From positions 1,426,001 through 1,490,000 of the forward strand of contig NZ_JAUSYS010000001.1 in NCBI RefSeq assembly GCF_030817015.1: a stretch of 64,000 nucleotides of DNA, in the 5' to 3' direction. The notes beneath the pieces were generated by a model. It was given only the letters and a program-made list of their open reading frames with translations, was not told the DNA's origin and did no database searches. Below are positions 35,166-43,312 of this stretch, one piece after another. The translations under genes were made by a program, and so were the position numbers. The DNA comes from Arthrobacter sp. V1I7. Lineage in GTDB: Bacteria > Actinomycetota > Actinomycetes > Actinomycetales > Micrococcaceae. Within the stretch, counting starts at the first letter, position 1. The number at the start of each line of letters is the position of its first letter.

Positions 35166-36164
35166 ATGTTAGAAAATTCCACGATACTGGTTACCGGTGG
35201 CACGGGGTCTTTTGGTAATAAGTTTATACCCATGACTTTGGAAAAATTCGGCCCGAAGAAGATTATTGTTCTGTCTCGGGACGAAATGAAGCAGTGGGAA
35301 ATGGCGAAGTTGTTCAAGAATGATGACCGCGTGCGGTTCTTTCTTGGCGACGTTCGTGATAAAGAGCGTATGTACCGGGCTTTGGACGGCGTTGACTACG
35401 TCGTACATGCGGCTGCGACGAAAATCGTTCCGACAGCCGAGTACAACCCCTTTGAATGCGTCAAAACGAACGTAATGGGTGCGATGAATCTCATCGACGC
35501 CTGTATCGACAAGGGGGTCAAGCGGGTCGTCGCGCTTTCGACTGACAAGGCCAGCAGCCCAGTGAATCTTTACGGGGCCACGAAGCTTACGTCTGACAAG
35601 TTATTTGTCGCGGGGAATTCGTATGCAGGAGGTCACAATACTCGGTTTTCAGTAGTGCGGTATGGAAACGTCATGGGATCACGGGGCTCAGTCATCCCGT
35701 TCTTCCTGTCCGAGCGTGAGCAGGGAGTGTTGCCAATCACGCACCCGGAGATGACGCGTTTCATGATCTCTCTGGAACAGGGTGTGGAATTGGTCTGGCA
35801 CGCCTTGAGTGACATGGAGGGCGGTGAGATCTACGTCAAGAAGATTCCCTCCATGAAGGTCACGGATTTAGGTGACGTTGTGGCTCCGAACGTCGAGCAA
35901 GAGGTCGTCGGTATTCGACCTGGCGAGAAACTTCATGAGCAGATGATCGGCTTCGAGGACGCACCGTATACCTACGAGTACGAGGAGCACTTCAAGATCC
36001 TGCCTGCGATCAATAGTTGGGACAAGGACGCTAACCGGATCAAGGACGGCCAACTTGTCTCCCCGGACTTTACGTACGCCAGTGATAACAACCCGGAGTG
36101 GATGTCACCCGAGGATTTGCGCCGTTGGATGGACGCCAACCGGGGCAAAATAGGAACGATCTGA
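35166..36164 (+). CDS. pseB: UDP-GlcNAc 4,6-dehydratase (5-inverting), pseudaminic acid step 1
   Basis: 332 residues of the extended SDR family. PseB converts UDP-GlcNAc to UDP-2-acetamido-2,6-dideoxy-L-arabino-hexos-4-ulose, the committed step to pseudaminic acid. Visible features are the NADP-binding TGGTGSFGNKF, ALSTDKASSPVNLYGATKLT with the YxxxK catalytic pair, VRYGNVMGSRGSVIPFF and THPEMTRFMISLEQGVELVW, typical of PseB/FlaA1-type short dehydratases. ATG 35166 lies 7 bases after AGGAG; an ATG at 35151 would leave that site inside the gene. It overlaps pseC by one base. Confidence 0.93.
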   Translation: MLENSTILVTGGTGSFGNKFIPMTLEKFGPKKIIVLSRDEMKQWEMAKLFKNDDRVRFFLGDVRDKERMYRALDGVDYVVHAAATKIVPTAEYNPFECVKTNVMGAMNLIDACIDKGVKRVVALSTDKASSPVNLYGATKLTSDKLFVAGNSYAGGHNTRFSVVRYGNVMGSRGSVIPFFLSEREQGVLPITHPEMTRFMISLEQGVELVWHALSDMEGGEIYVKKIPSMKVTDLGDVVAPNVEQEVVGIRPGEKLHEQMIGFEDAPYTYEYEEHFKILPAINSWDKDANRIKDGQLVSPDFTYASDNNPEWMSPEDLRRWMDANRGKIGTI

Positions 36165-37318
36165 TGATCCCTTACGGGCGACAGGACATCCGTGCCGTGG
36201 ATGTTGAGGCAGTCGTCTCGGTGCTTCATTCAGATTTTCTTACCCAAGGCGCAGTAGTCCCGTCCTTCGAGAAGGCAGTGGCAGAGAAGGTCGGAGCAAA
36301 ACATGGAGTCGCGGCGAATAGTGCCACATCCGCTCTCCATCTAGCGTGTCTAGCCCTGGGACTGGGAACCGGCGACACCCTTTGGACAACGCCCAACACA
36401 TTCGTTGCATCAGCGAACTGTGCTCTGTACTGCGGTGCCGACGTAGATTTTGTCGACATTGATCCGTTCACTTACAATATGTCCGTCGAAGCCCTGGACC
36501 AGAAACTCCGGATGGCCTCAATCAGCGGGCGGCTTCCCAAGGTCCTCGTTGTCGTGCATTTCGCGGGACAGCCCTGTGACCTTGAGGCAATCAAAATTCT
36601 TGCTGACGAATTTGGAGTAAAAGTCATTGAGGACGCGTCTCACGCCATTGGCGCGCAGTACGGCGGGGAGTACATCGGGAGTGGGAAGTACAGTGACATC
36701 ACGGTCTTCAGCTTTCACCCAGTAAAGATAATCACGACTGCCGAGGGTGGTTTGGCGGTCACTAACAATGAGCATCTTGCTGACCGGATGAGATTGCTGG
36801 GAAGCCACGGGGTGACGCGGGACGATCGATTCATGCGGAATGATCCCGACGGTCCCTGGTATTACGAGCAAGTTGATCTTGGTTTTAACTACCGCATGAC
36901 GGAACTCCAGGCTGCATTAGGTGTGTCCCAGTTGGAACGTCTCGACGAGTACGTTAGTAAGAGACACTCGCTTGCTCGACGATATGACGAACTGCTCGCC
37001 GAGTTGCCCGTTGTGACCCCACTCCAGAGGGGAAACAGGTACTCTGCGCTTCACCTGTACCCGATCCAAGTCGAAACGTCCGACCGACGGCGGATGGTTT
37101 TTGAGCGTCTGCGTGAGCTGGGGGTGGGAGTCAATGTGCACTACAAACCAGTGCATACGCAGCCGTTTTATCTCCAAAGAGGATTTAACTGGGGGGACTT
37201 CCCCGAGTCTGAGGCGTACTATGGCCGAGCCATCTCGCTTCCGATGTATCCGACTATGAGCGCCGACACTGTAGCTGCAGTTGTCGACGCGCTGGAGAGC
37301 GCGTTGGGGTCTGCATGA
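36164..37318 (+). CDS. pseC: UDP-4-amino-4,6-dideoxy-AltNAc aminotransferase, pseudaminic acid step 2
   Basis: 384 residues of the DegT/DnrJ/EryC1/StrS PLP-dependent sugar aminotransferase family. MIPYGRQDIRAVDVEAVVSV and HSDFLTQGAVVPSFEKA are typical of PseC. The PLP lysine lies in VFSFHPVKIITTAEGG (about residue 187), with IEDASHAIGAQYGGEYIG supplying the ring-contacting Asp, and DLGFNYRMTELQAALGVSQL further on. It transaminates the PseB product to the 4-amino sugar using glutamate. The ATG overlaps the pseB stop; an upstream in-frame ATG at 36098 is inside pseB. Confidence 0.93.
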   Translation: MIPYGRQDIRAVDVEAVVSVLHSDFLTQGAVVPSFEKAVAEKVGAKHGVAANSATSALHLACLALGLGTGDTLWTTPNTFVASANCALYCGADVDFVDIDPFTYNMSVEALDQKLRMASISGRLPKVLVVVHFAGQPCDLEAIKILADEFGVKVIEDASHAIGAQYGGEYIGSGKYSDITVFSFHPVKIITTAEGGLAVTNNEHLADRMRLLGSHGVTRDDRFMRNDPDGPWYYEQVDLGFNYRMTELQAALGVSQLERLDEYVSKRHSLARRYDELLAELPVVTPLQRGNRYSALHLYPIQVETSDRRRMVFERLRELGVGVNVHYKPVHTQPFYLQRGFNWGDFPESEAYYGRAISLPMYPTMSADTVAAVVDALESALGSA

Positions 37319-38406
37319 ATCGATACGTGGTGGTCACTACTTACCCGGCTCAGGGGTCGCGTAACATCGGAGACTACCTCATCACGCAGTCACTGATCTC
37401 GATGATTGAAGCGACAGTCGGAGAAGAGGCACATGTTGATGTCATCTGGCGTGCCGCACCTTGGGAGGAAATATCCGAGGTTATCCTCAGTGCCGATCAC
37501 GTCTTTTTCGCTTGTCTAGCCATCCGACCAGAAATGGAGAGCGGAGTATATCCATTTGCGAGGAAAGTTATCGAGAGTAGCGTAAGGTACTCGATCCATG
37601 CGGCTGGCACCGATCTACGTGTCAAGGACAACATGGATCTTCTCGAAACGATGGATGAAGCAAGCGTGATTTTTTTGAGAGAGCTTGCCCTGGGCTCGAG
37701 AATTTTTACCACTCGCGGCGTTTTGACGCAAGCGTTTTGTCGTTTGTCTGGGATTACTGCTGCCCGGTTTTCGGGGGATATAGCGTTCTATGCACCGGAA
37801 ATGTACGGTATCGGGTTCAGAGCGCCAACCGCGATAAGAAATATAGTTGTGTCAGACCCACATCGTGCGACAAAGTACATAGACTCCTTTGTTTGCTTGA
37901 TAGCGGGACTAAGAAGTCTATTTCCTCAGGCGAGTATAAAAGTGGCATTGCATGGGCAGAATCAAGAAATTGAGGCCGCTTGCACTGGCCTTGATCTTGA
38001 TACGACGTCGATTTATGAGAATCCCGGCGGTGGACTTTCAATTTATGATAGCTGTGATTTGCACGTCGGATATAGGGTTCACGGTCATGTTTCGGCCTTG
38101 AAAAGACGGAAAGTTTCGTATCTGCTGGAGCAAGATGGGCGTGGGGCTGACTACGGATTGACCCTGTCTCGAAAAATAAGCGTCCCAAATTATTTGCAAT
38201 TTGTTCGAGATGACGGAGAGAAGCGGCGCTGGACGACTCGAGCATCGGTGTCCCCACCTCAACAGCTTCTAAGCATGATAGAACAGGATTCTATCAATAA
38301 TTTCGAGCGGTTTGAGGGTTTCGATCAAGAGTTAGAAACCATTAGCCGTCGTGCGCTCGAGGCGGTATCGGCGGCAATCTATATCGATCCAACTTTGCAA
38401 CAATGA
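37315..38406 (+). CDS. polysaccharide pyruvyltransferase family protein, copy 1
   Basis: 363 residues of the PF04230 family (CsaB, WcaK, Pvg1), which add pyruvate ketals from phosphoenolpyruvate to sugars. Family marks are the N-terminal GSRNIGDYLITQSLISMI (the N-x-G-D motif), IFTTRGVLTQAF (the T-R-x-x-x-T switch region), GLSIYDSCDLHVGYRVHGHV (the conserved R-x-H-x pattern near the active site) and SYLLEQDGRGADYG. It overlaps pseC by 4 bases. It is a clear paralogue of the next gene. The likely acceptor is a sugar of the exported polymer or pseudaminic acid itself; this is not provable from sequence. Confidence 0.85.
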   Translation: MNRYVVVTTYPAQGSRNIGDYLITQSLISMIEATVGEEAHVDVIWRAAPWEEISEVILSADHVFFACLAIRPEMESGVYPFARKVIESSVRYSIHAAGTDLRVKDNMDLLETMDEASVIFLRELALGSRIFTTRGVLTQAFCRLSGITAARFSGDIAFYAPEMYGIGFRAPTAIRNIVVSDPHRATKYIDSFVCLIAGLRSLFPQASIKVALHGQNQEIEAACTGLDLDTTSIYENPGGGLSIYDSCDLHVGYRVHGHVSALKRRKVSYLLEQDGRGADYGLTLSRKISVPNYLQFVRDDGEKRRWTTRASVSPPQQLLSMIEQDSINNFERFEGFDQELETISRRALEAVSAAIYIDPTLQQ

Positions 38407-38465
38407 CTTTTCCCCACGGTGCAGTGAAGCCACCACCGTCCCACTCACCTCAAATTGGAGTCTGT

Positions 38466-39539
38466 ATGAAGCGTATCACCATCATAAGCACGTATCGAAA
38501 TCGAGGAACAAAGAATATCGGTGACCGATTGATTACGCAGTCACTGGTGTCCCTGATTGAGGATAACTTCGGAGACAGTGTCTCTGTAGAAGTAGTATTC
38601 CGTGCCGCCACGTGGGATGAAGTTCAGGAGGTGGTAGAAGGAGCCGATCATATTATCTTTGCTTGCCTTCCGATCCGGAGCGAGCTTGGTGTACGCGTGT
38701 ACCCCTACCTGCGGGAAGTCATAGCTAGTGGGGTATCGTATTCAATCTTGGCTGCTGGAACTGATCTGCCGGTAAAGGATAACGTTCCCCTCGGTGGGGG
38801 CATCGATGAGGAAAGCAACGACCTTTTGAGAGAGCTTGGTGCCAGGGCATCAGTGTTTTCAACTCGCGGATTGCTTACGCAGCGGTTCTGTCGCCAGATA
38901 GGAATTGAATCATCTGAGTATCAGGGTGACGTTGCGTTCTATGCTCCAGCGAAGTACGGATCCGAATTTGTGAGTGACACTACAGTGCGCTCTATCGTAA
39001 TCTCGGATCCACACCGGCCAGAGAAATACCTACGTTCATTGTCGGTCCTTATCGAAGGACTTAAAATAGAATTCCCCTCCGCTTCAGTTGTTGTAGCGCT
39101 CCATGGTGTTAATGACATAGTCCGAGACTACTGCCTAGCTAATGATGTGGAGATTAACGCGATTCATCAGGATCCCGAGAACGGGCTTTCCATCTATGAA
39201 GACTGTGATTTGCACGTGGGTTACCGCGTGCACGGTCATGTCAGCGCACTGAAGAATCGGATTCCTTCCTATCTGATGGAACAGGACGGGCGAGGTGCGG
39301 ACTACGGATTGAGTCTTTCTCGGAAGGTTAGCGTGCCTCATTTCTTGCAGCACTTCCCTTCACCCGATGGCGAGAAGCTCCCACTCGATGCTTCCATCTC
39401 GGCTCCCCAGCAGATCCTGGGTATGATATCGCAAGACGTTATTGACGGCTTTCTACGCTTCCAAGGGTTTGAAATAGAGCTCGAGGCGATCAGTCGCCGT
39501 GCGGAAAAGACAGTTCGTGCTATTGTGCATTCGCTGTAA
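38466..39539 (+). CDS. polysaccharide pyruvyltransferase family protein, copy 2
   Basis: 357 residues from ATG 38466, preceded by TTGGAG; an in-frame ATG at 38403 would add a proline-rich tail not present in copy 1. It aligns with copy 1 along its whole length: GTKNIGDRLITQSLVSLI, VFSTRGLLTQRFCR, YQGDVAFYAPAKYG, DLHVGYRVHGHVSALKN, YLMEQDGRGADYGLSLSRKV. The divergence is large enough (about half the residues) for different acceptors. Tandem duplication within a Pse operon suggests two pyruvylation events or two acceptor sugars. Confidence 0.85.
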   Translation: MKRITIISTYRNRGTKNIGDRLITQSLVSLIEDNFGDSVSVEVVFRAATWDEVQEVVEGADHIIFACLPIRSELGVRVYPYLREVIASGVSYSILAAGTDLPVKDNVPLGGGIDEESNDLLRELGARASVFSTRGLLTQRFCRQIGIESSEYQGDVAFYAPAKYGSEFVSDTTVRSIVISDPHRPEKYLRSLSVLIEGLKIEFPSASVVVALHGVNDIVRDYCLANDVEINAIHQDPENGLSIYEDCDLHVGYRVHGHVSALKNRIPSYLMEQDGRGADYGLSLSRKVSVPHFLQHFPSPDGEKLPLDASISAPQQILGMISQDVIDGFLRFQGFEIELEAISRRAEKTVRAIVHSL

Positions 39540-39556
39540 CGGAACCCGGGGATCTT

Positions 39557-40246
39557 ATGACTACATGTGTAATTCCTGCACGCGGGGGAAGTAAGCGAAT
39601 TCCGAGAAAGAACATCCGTGAGTTCGCCGGAAAACCATTGGTTTCTTGGTCTATTGAAGCTGCCCAAGAGGCAGAGATCTTCGATCGCGTGGTCGTTTCG
39701 ACGGATGATGCAGAAGTTGCTGACATCGCGAGGGAGGCAGGCGCGGAGGTTCCCTTCGTGAGACCGCGGGAGTACTCAAATGACTTTGCTGGAACTATCC
39801 CCGTCATCGCACATGCGATTGATGCGCTTGGCGTGAAATCAGGTTTGGTCTGCTGCTTGTATGCGACAGCGGCGTTTGTGCAAGCATCCGATCTCATTGC
39901 TGGCCGAGATTGCTTGATCGCGTCCCCGGAAGCCGAGTATTCCGTGGCGGTTACTACTTTCGACTTCCCCATTCAGCGAGCGCTGAAATCCCACGCGGAC
40001 GGACGCCTCAGATTGTTTAGCCCTGAGTACGAGAATGCTCGCTCTCAAGACTTGGAGGAGGCGTGGCACGACGCTGGCCAATTCTACTGGGGGCGCGCAA
40101 GGGCTTGGAGTGAAGAGCTCCCAATCTTCGGCAGTGGGGCAGTTCCGGTTGCCCTACCTAGGCACCGGGTTCAAGATATCGACACGTTGGAGGATTGGGA
40201 GCGCGCCGAATGGATGTTCAAGGCGTTCAAAAAGTGGGACGTATGA
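39557..40246 (+). CDS. pseF: pseudaminic acid cytidylyltransferase (CMP-Pse synthase)
   Basis: 229 residues of the CMP-NeuAc synthetase-like family. The N-terminal IPARGGSKRIPRKNIREFAG is the CTP-binding loop; VVVSTDDAEVADIARE and RPREYSNDFAGTIPVIAHAI follow the family order. DAGQFYWGRARAW and VQDIDTLEDWERAE near the end are typical of PseF/NeuA proteins. It activates pseudaminic acid with CTP to CMP-Pse, the donor for transferases. Its assignment to Pse rather than legionaminic acid follows from the neighbours pseB, pseC, pseG and pseH. It overlaps pseG by 4 bases (ATGA). Confidence 0.9.
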   Translation: MTTCVIPARGGSKRIPRKNIREFAGKPLVSWSIEAAQEAEIFDRVVVSTDDAEVADIAREAGAEVPFVRPREYSNDFAGTIPVIAHAIDALGVKSGLVCCLYATAAFVQASDLIAGRDCLIASPEAEYSVAVTTFDFPIQRALKSHADGRLRLFSPEYENARSQDLEEAWHDAGQFYWGRARAWSEELPIFGSGAVPVALPRHRVQDIDTLEDWERAEWMFKAFKKWDV

Positions 40247-41412
40247 GCATCTCGGTAACTGAAGTGGGGGGTATCGGTGTGTCCGTGCCGCATTTCGTGG
40301 CGGTGTTCCGTGTTGACGCCTCGTCTGTTATCGGCTCAGGACACGTGATGCGCTGTCTGACTCTTGCCGAGGAGCTAAGAAGCCGAGGAGGCGACTGCTT
40401 GTTCGTGTGCCGTACAAGCGAGGGCGACCTTGTCGGAGAAATACGACGCAGGGGGTTTAGCGCCATGCCGATGGGAACGGTCGGCACTGACATTGTGACG
40501 GAGTCTGTTTCCGCACTGGACCACGCGGATTGGCTAGCCGGCGGATGGCAGTTCGATGTGAACGAAACTCTACAGTTCCTGGGCGGCGTGACATTCGATT
40601 GGTTGGTCATAGACCACTACGGTATAGACCTCCAGTGGGAGTCGGAGTTTAGGGCGGCCCGTCCCACGGCTAGGCTCGCTTGTATTGACGACCTTGCGGA
40701 TCGCGCGCACGAGTGTGACCTGTTAATAGATCAGAATCTCGGCCGGAGAACCCAGGATTACACGGCACTTGTTCCTCCGACTTGTAAGTCACTTGTTGGT
40801 ACACGGTACGCACTTTTACGACCGGAGTTCAGAGCGGTACGTGCGGAGAGCTTGGCCCGTAGGCGAGAGGGTCTATGCCCGGAGCGTGTATTCGTGAACC
40901 TTGGTGGCGTCGACATGGCAAATATGACCGCGCGCGTGATCGAAGCGCTGGCTGAGTTGCCGGAATCAAATAAGATCAAGGTTGACATCGTACTTGGCGG
41001 GTCTGCGCCGCATGCGGATTCGGTTCGACGAACAGCGCGTAAGCTGCCATTAGACACCACGGTTTACGTCAACACGGCCAGAATGGCTGACCTAATGGCC
41101 TTGGCGGACGTGGCCGTTGGAGCTGGAGGTGGTACGAGCTGGGAACGATGCAGTCTCGGGCTCCCGAGCATGGTGCTTGAACTGGCGCCGAATCAACGAA
41201 ACGTGGTGCTAGCCCTCGCAAGTCACGACGTCGCGTATATCCTTGAAGACCGCACGTTGACTGCTTCCGTCCTGGAAGCGTGGAAAAAACTCCAGGATCC
41301 GGAGCGGTTGCTCCAAATGAGTATGAATGCCTCAAATCTAGTCACCGGCGATGGGGCTATGCTGGTCGCTGACGCCCTCCTAGAAGAGGTGGAACTTGAA
41401 TCAAGCTCCTAG
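40243..41412 (+). CDS. pseG: UDP-sugar hydrolase of the pseudaminic acid pathway
   Basis: 389 residues. PseG is a GT-B-fold hydrolase that removes UDP from UDP-2,4-diacetamido-2,4,6-trideoxy-altrose. Landmarks are FRVDASSVIGSGHVMRCLTL (the G-x-G-H region with the catalytic histidine), WLVIDHYGIDLQWE, ACIDDLADRAHECDLLIDQN, VFVNLGGVDMANMTARVIEA and VAVGAGGGTSWERCSLGLPS. ATG 40243 overlaps the pseF stop; the in-frame ATG at 40195 is inside pseF. It runs about 16 bases into pseH, which starts at a TTG. Confidence 0.92.
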   Translation: MSISVTEVGGIGVSVPHFVAVFRVDASSVIGSGHVMRCLTLAEELRSRGGDCLFVCRTSEGDLVGEIRRRGFSAMPMGTVGTDIVTESVSALDHADWLAGGWQFDVNETLQFLGGVTFDWLVIDHYGIDLQWESEFRAARPTARLACIDDLADRAHECDLLIDQNLGRRTQDYTALVPPTCKSLVGTRYALLRPEFRAVRAESLARRREGLCPERVFVNLGGVDMANMTARVIEALAELPESNKIKVDIVLGGSAPHADSVRRTARKLPLDTTVYVNTARMADLMALADVAVGAGGGTSWERCSLGLPSMVLELAPNQRNVVLALASHDVAYILEDRTLTASVLEAWKKLQDPERLLQMSMNASNLVTGDGAMLVADALLEEVELESSS

Positions 41413-41917
41413 TGTCTTACGGGCTATGGTGCTGGACGATCTTGCGGTCGTTCTTAGCTGGCGTAATCACCCCGACATTCGGCGGCACATGTACACGCAG
41501 CACGAGATATCGCTATCCGAGCACAGGGCATGGTTCGAACGCGCGGAGGAGTCCCCTCGCGAGCATCTCCTAGTGTTGGAATCTGGGTCCGTTCGGATAG
41601 GTTACGCGCGGATTCACATACAAGACGACGTTGCAAAGCGGGCCGAGTGGGGGTTCTACCGTGCGCCCGAGGCCCCGCGCGGAGCAGGGTTCCAGCTATG
41701 TGAGCGGACACTGGAGTATGCTTTTCGAGACCTCTCACTTCACAAGGTCTCTGGCGAAGTGGTGGCCAGCAACGCTCGCTCAATAGCGCTTCACCGCCGA
41801 CTCGGTTTCCGCGAAGAGGCACGTTTTCGTGATCACCAGTTCGATGGTGATCGGTACTGGGACTCATTAGGGTTCGGGCTGCTTGAGTCCGAGTGGACGA
41901 CAGATTTAGGAGCGTAA
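41396..41917 (+). CDS. pseH: UDP-4-amino-sugar N-acetyltransferase of the pseudaminic acid pathway
   Basis: 173 residues of the GNAT superfamily. The order matches PseH: VVLSWRNHPDIRRHMYTQHE (N-terminal W-R-N segment), GYARIHIQDDVAKRAEWGFY, the acetyl-CoA loop region APRGAGFQLCERTLEYAFRD (a Q/R-x-x-G-x-A/G-like variant) and SGEVVASNARSIALHRRLGF with EEARFRD after it. It acetylates the 4-amino group of the PseC product. The TTG start at 41396 overlaps the pseG end and has GAGGTGG close upstream; ATG 41426 is an alternative that would remove ten residues before the conserved core. Confidence 0.88.
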   Translation: MNQAPSVLRAMVLDDLAVVLSWRNHPDIRRHMYTQHEISLSEHRAWFERAEESPREHLLVLESGSVRIGYARIHIQDDVAKRAEWGFYRAPEAPRGAGFQLCERTLEYAFRDLSLHKVSGEVVASNARSIALHRRLGFREEARFRDHQFDGDRYWDSLGFGLLESEWTTDLGA

Positions 41918-41919
41918 AG

Positions 41920-43005
41920 ATGTCAGAATTAGAAGTAATGAGAATTAACGGGCGGGAGATTTCCGCTGAAAATCCTCCGTATATTATCGCGGAGCTGTCT
42001 GCGAATCACAACGGGGAAATTGCGAACGCCTTTCGAATTATAGATGAAGCAAAAAAAGCGGGAGCGGATGCCGTTAAATTGCAAACTTACCGTCCAGACA
42101 CAATAACTTTAGACAGTGACGGCGAAGACTTTAAGATCTCGGGTGGTCTCTGGGACGGGCGAACTCTCTATGAGTTGTATGAAGAGGCCCACATGCCCTG
42201 GGAGTGGCACGCTCCTTTGTTTGATTATGCTGCAGATAAAGGGATAACAATATTTAGTTCACCCTTTGATCGCACCGCTGTCGACTTGCTCGAGGATTTA
42301 AACGCTCCAGCTTACAAAATCGCGTCATTCGAAGCTATCGATCTTCCGCTCATTCGGCATGTCGCGCAAACTGGTAAGCCAATGATCATTTCCACCGGTA
42401 TGGCTAATGCTCAAGAAATTCAGGAAGCTATTGATGCTGCGAGAGGGGGTGGCTGCCGGTCACTCGCAATCCTGCACTGCGTGAGTGGCTACCCAGCTCC
42501 TGCTGGTGATTACAATTTGCACACTCTTGCTGACATGGGACGAAAATTTGGTGTCGTCACAGGCCTCTCTGATCACACCATCGACAACGTGACTGCGGTT
42601 ACCAGTGTTGCAATGGGTGCGAGTTTGATTGAGAAGCATGTGACTCTAGACCGCAATGGCGGAGGACCGGATGACAGCTTCTCCCTCGAGCCTCATGAGC
42701 TAGCGGCTCTGTGCCGGGATACTCGTACCGCATGGGAATCCCTGGGGGTTGTCGACTACGGGCGAAAGTCCAGTGAGTCCGGCAACGCACAGTTCCGTAG
42801 GTCATTGTATTTCGTACAGGATCTTGAAGAAGGGGCAACGTTGCTACCGGAGCACGTAAGAAGCGTGCGTCCGGGGTACGGCTTGCCTCCAAAGTTCATC
42901 GATCAGATTTTAGGTCAAACGCTGAGTCGGCGCGTCGAAAAAAATACTCCTGTTACCGAGGATTCGTTCCGAGAGTTTCGCTTAGGTGGAGATCCTAGTA
43001 AGTAG
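41920..43005 (+). CDS. pseI: pseudaminic acid synthase
   Basis: 361 residues of the NeuB family. It condenses 2,4-diacetamido-2,4,6-trideoxy-altrose with phosphoenolpyruvate to form pseudaminic acid. The TIM-barrel part contains PYIIAELSANHNGEIANAFR, ADAVKLQTYRPDTITL, YKIASFEAIDLPLIRHVAQT, GMANAQEIQEAI and GLSDHTIDNVTAVTSVAMGA, followed by EKHVTLDRNGGGPDDSFSLE. The C-terminal antifreeze-like SAF domain begins near RRSLYFVQDLEEGATLLPEH. ATG 41920 has TTAGGAG 8 bases upstream. It closes the Pse set, and an ISL3 remnant begins immediately after. Confidence 0.95.
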   Translation: MSELEVMRINGREISAENPPYIIAELSANHNGEIANAFRIIDEAKKAGADAVKLQTYRPDTITLDSDGEDFKISGGLWDGRTLYELYEEAHMPWEWHAPLFDYAADKGITIFSSPFDRTAVDLLEDLNAPAYKIASFEAIDLPLIRHVAQTGKPMIISTGMANAQEIQEAIDAARGGGCRSLAILHCVSGYPAPAGDYNLHTLADMGRKFGVVTGLSDHTIDNVTAVTSVAMGASLIEKHVTLDRNGGGPDDSFSLEPHELAALCRDTRTAWESLGVVDYGRKSSESGNAQFRRSLYFVQDLEEGATLLPEHVRSVRPGYGLPPKFIDQILGQTLSRRVEKNTPVTEDSFREFRLGGDPSK

Positions 43006-43012
43006 TTGAGTC

Positions 43013-43312
43013 TTTCGCGTACCCGACAGGAGGGGCTCTCTGGCCGTGAGTATTCTTACAGGTCGGTCTTGACCGAGCGGTCATGAATGGGGCGGTCTTA
43101 ATGTGGCCCTTCGCATTTAGGCATGGTTGGTCTTCGGATCCGGTATGGGCGGTGTCCGCCGGCGGCGAGTAGGCGTCTGATTCTGTAGTTGGTGAAGTTG
43201 CGGAAGCCGCGTGCGATTCGGCGGGTGGTTTCGATGACGCAGTTGATCGCTTCGGTGGGTCCGTTGGAGGGGCCGTTGGTGTCGAAGTAGGCCAAAATCG
43301 CTGCCTTCTAGG
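43013..43312 (-). pseudogene. ISL3-family transposase, C-terminal fragment
   Basis: The reverse strand from about 43307 to 43098 encodes the characteristic ISL3 end: AYFDTNGPSNGPTEAINCVI, ETTRRIARGFRNFTNYRIRR. The segment between 43013 and 43097 is the noncoding end of the element, with GAGTCTTTCGCGTACC close to the pseI stop as the likely terminal repeat. It was cut from its N-terminal part (44387 onward) by the IS481 element. The original reading at the insertion site has a TAG in place of the expected tryptophan, so it may have been dead before. Confidence 0.82.
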
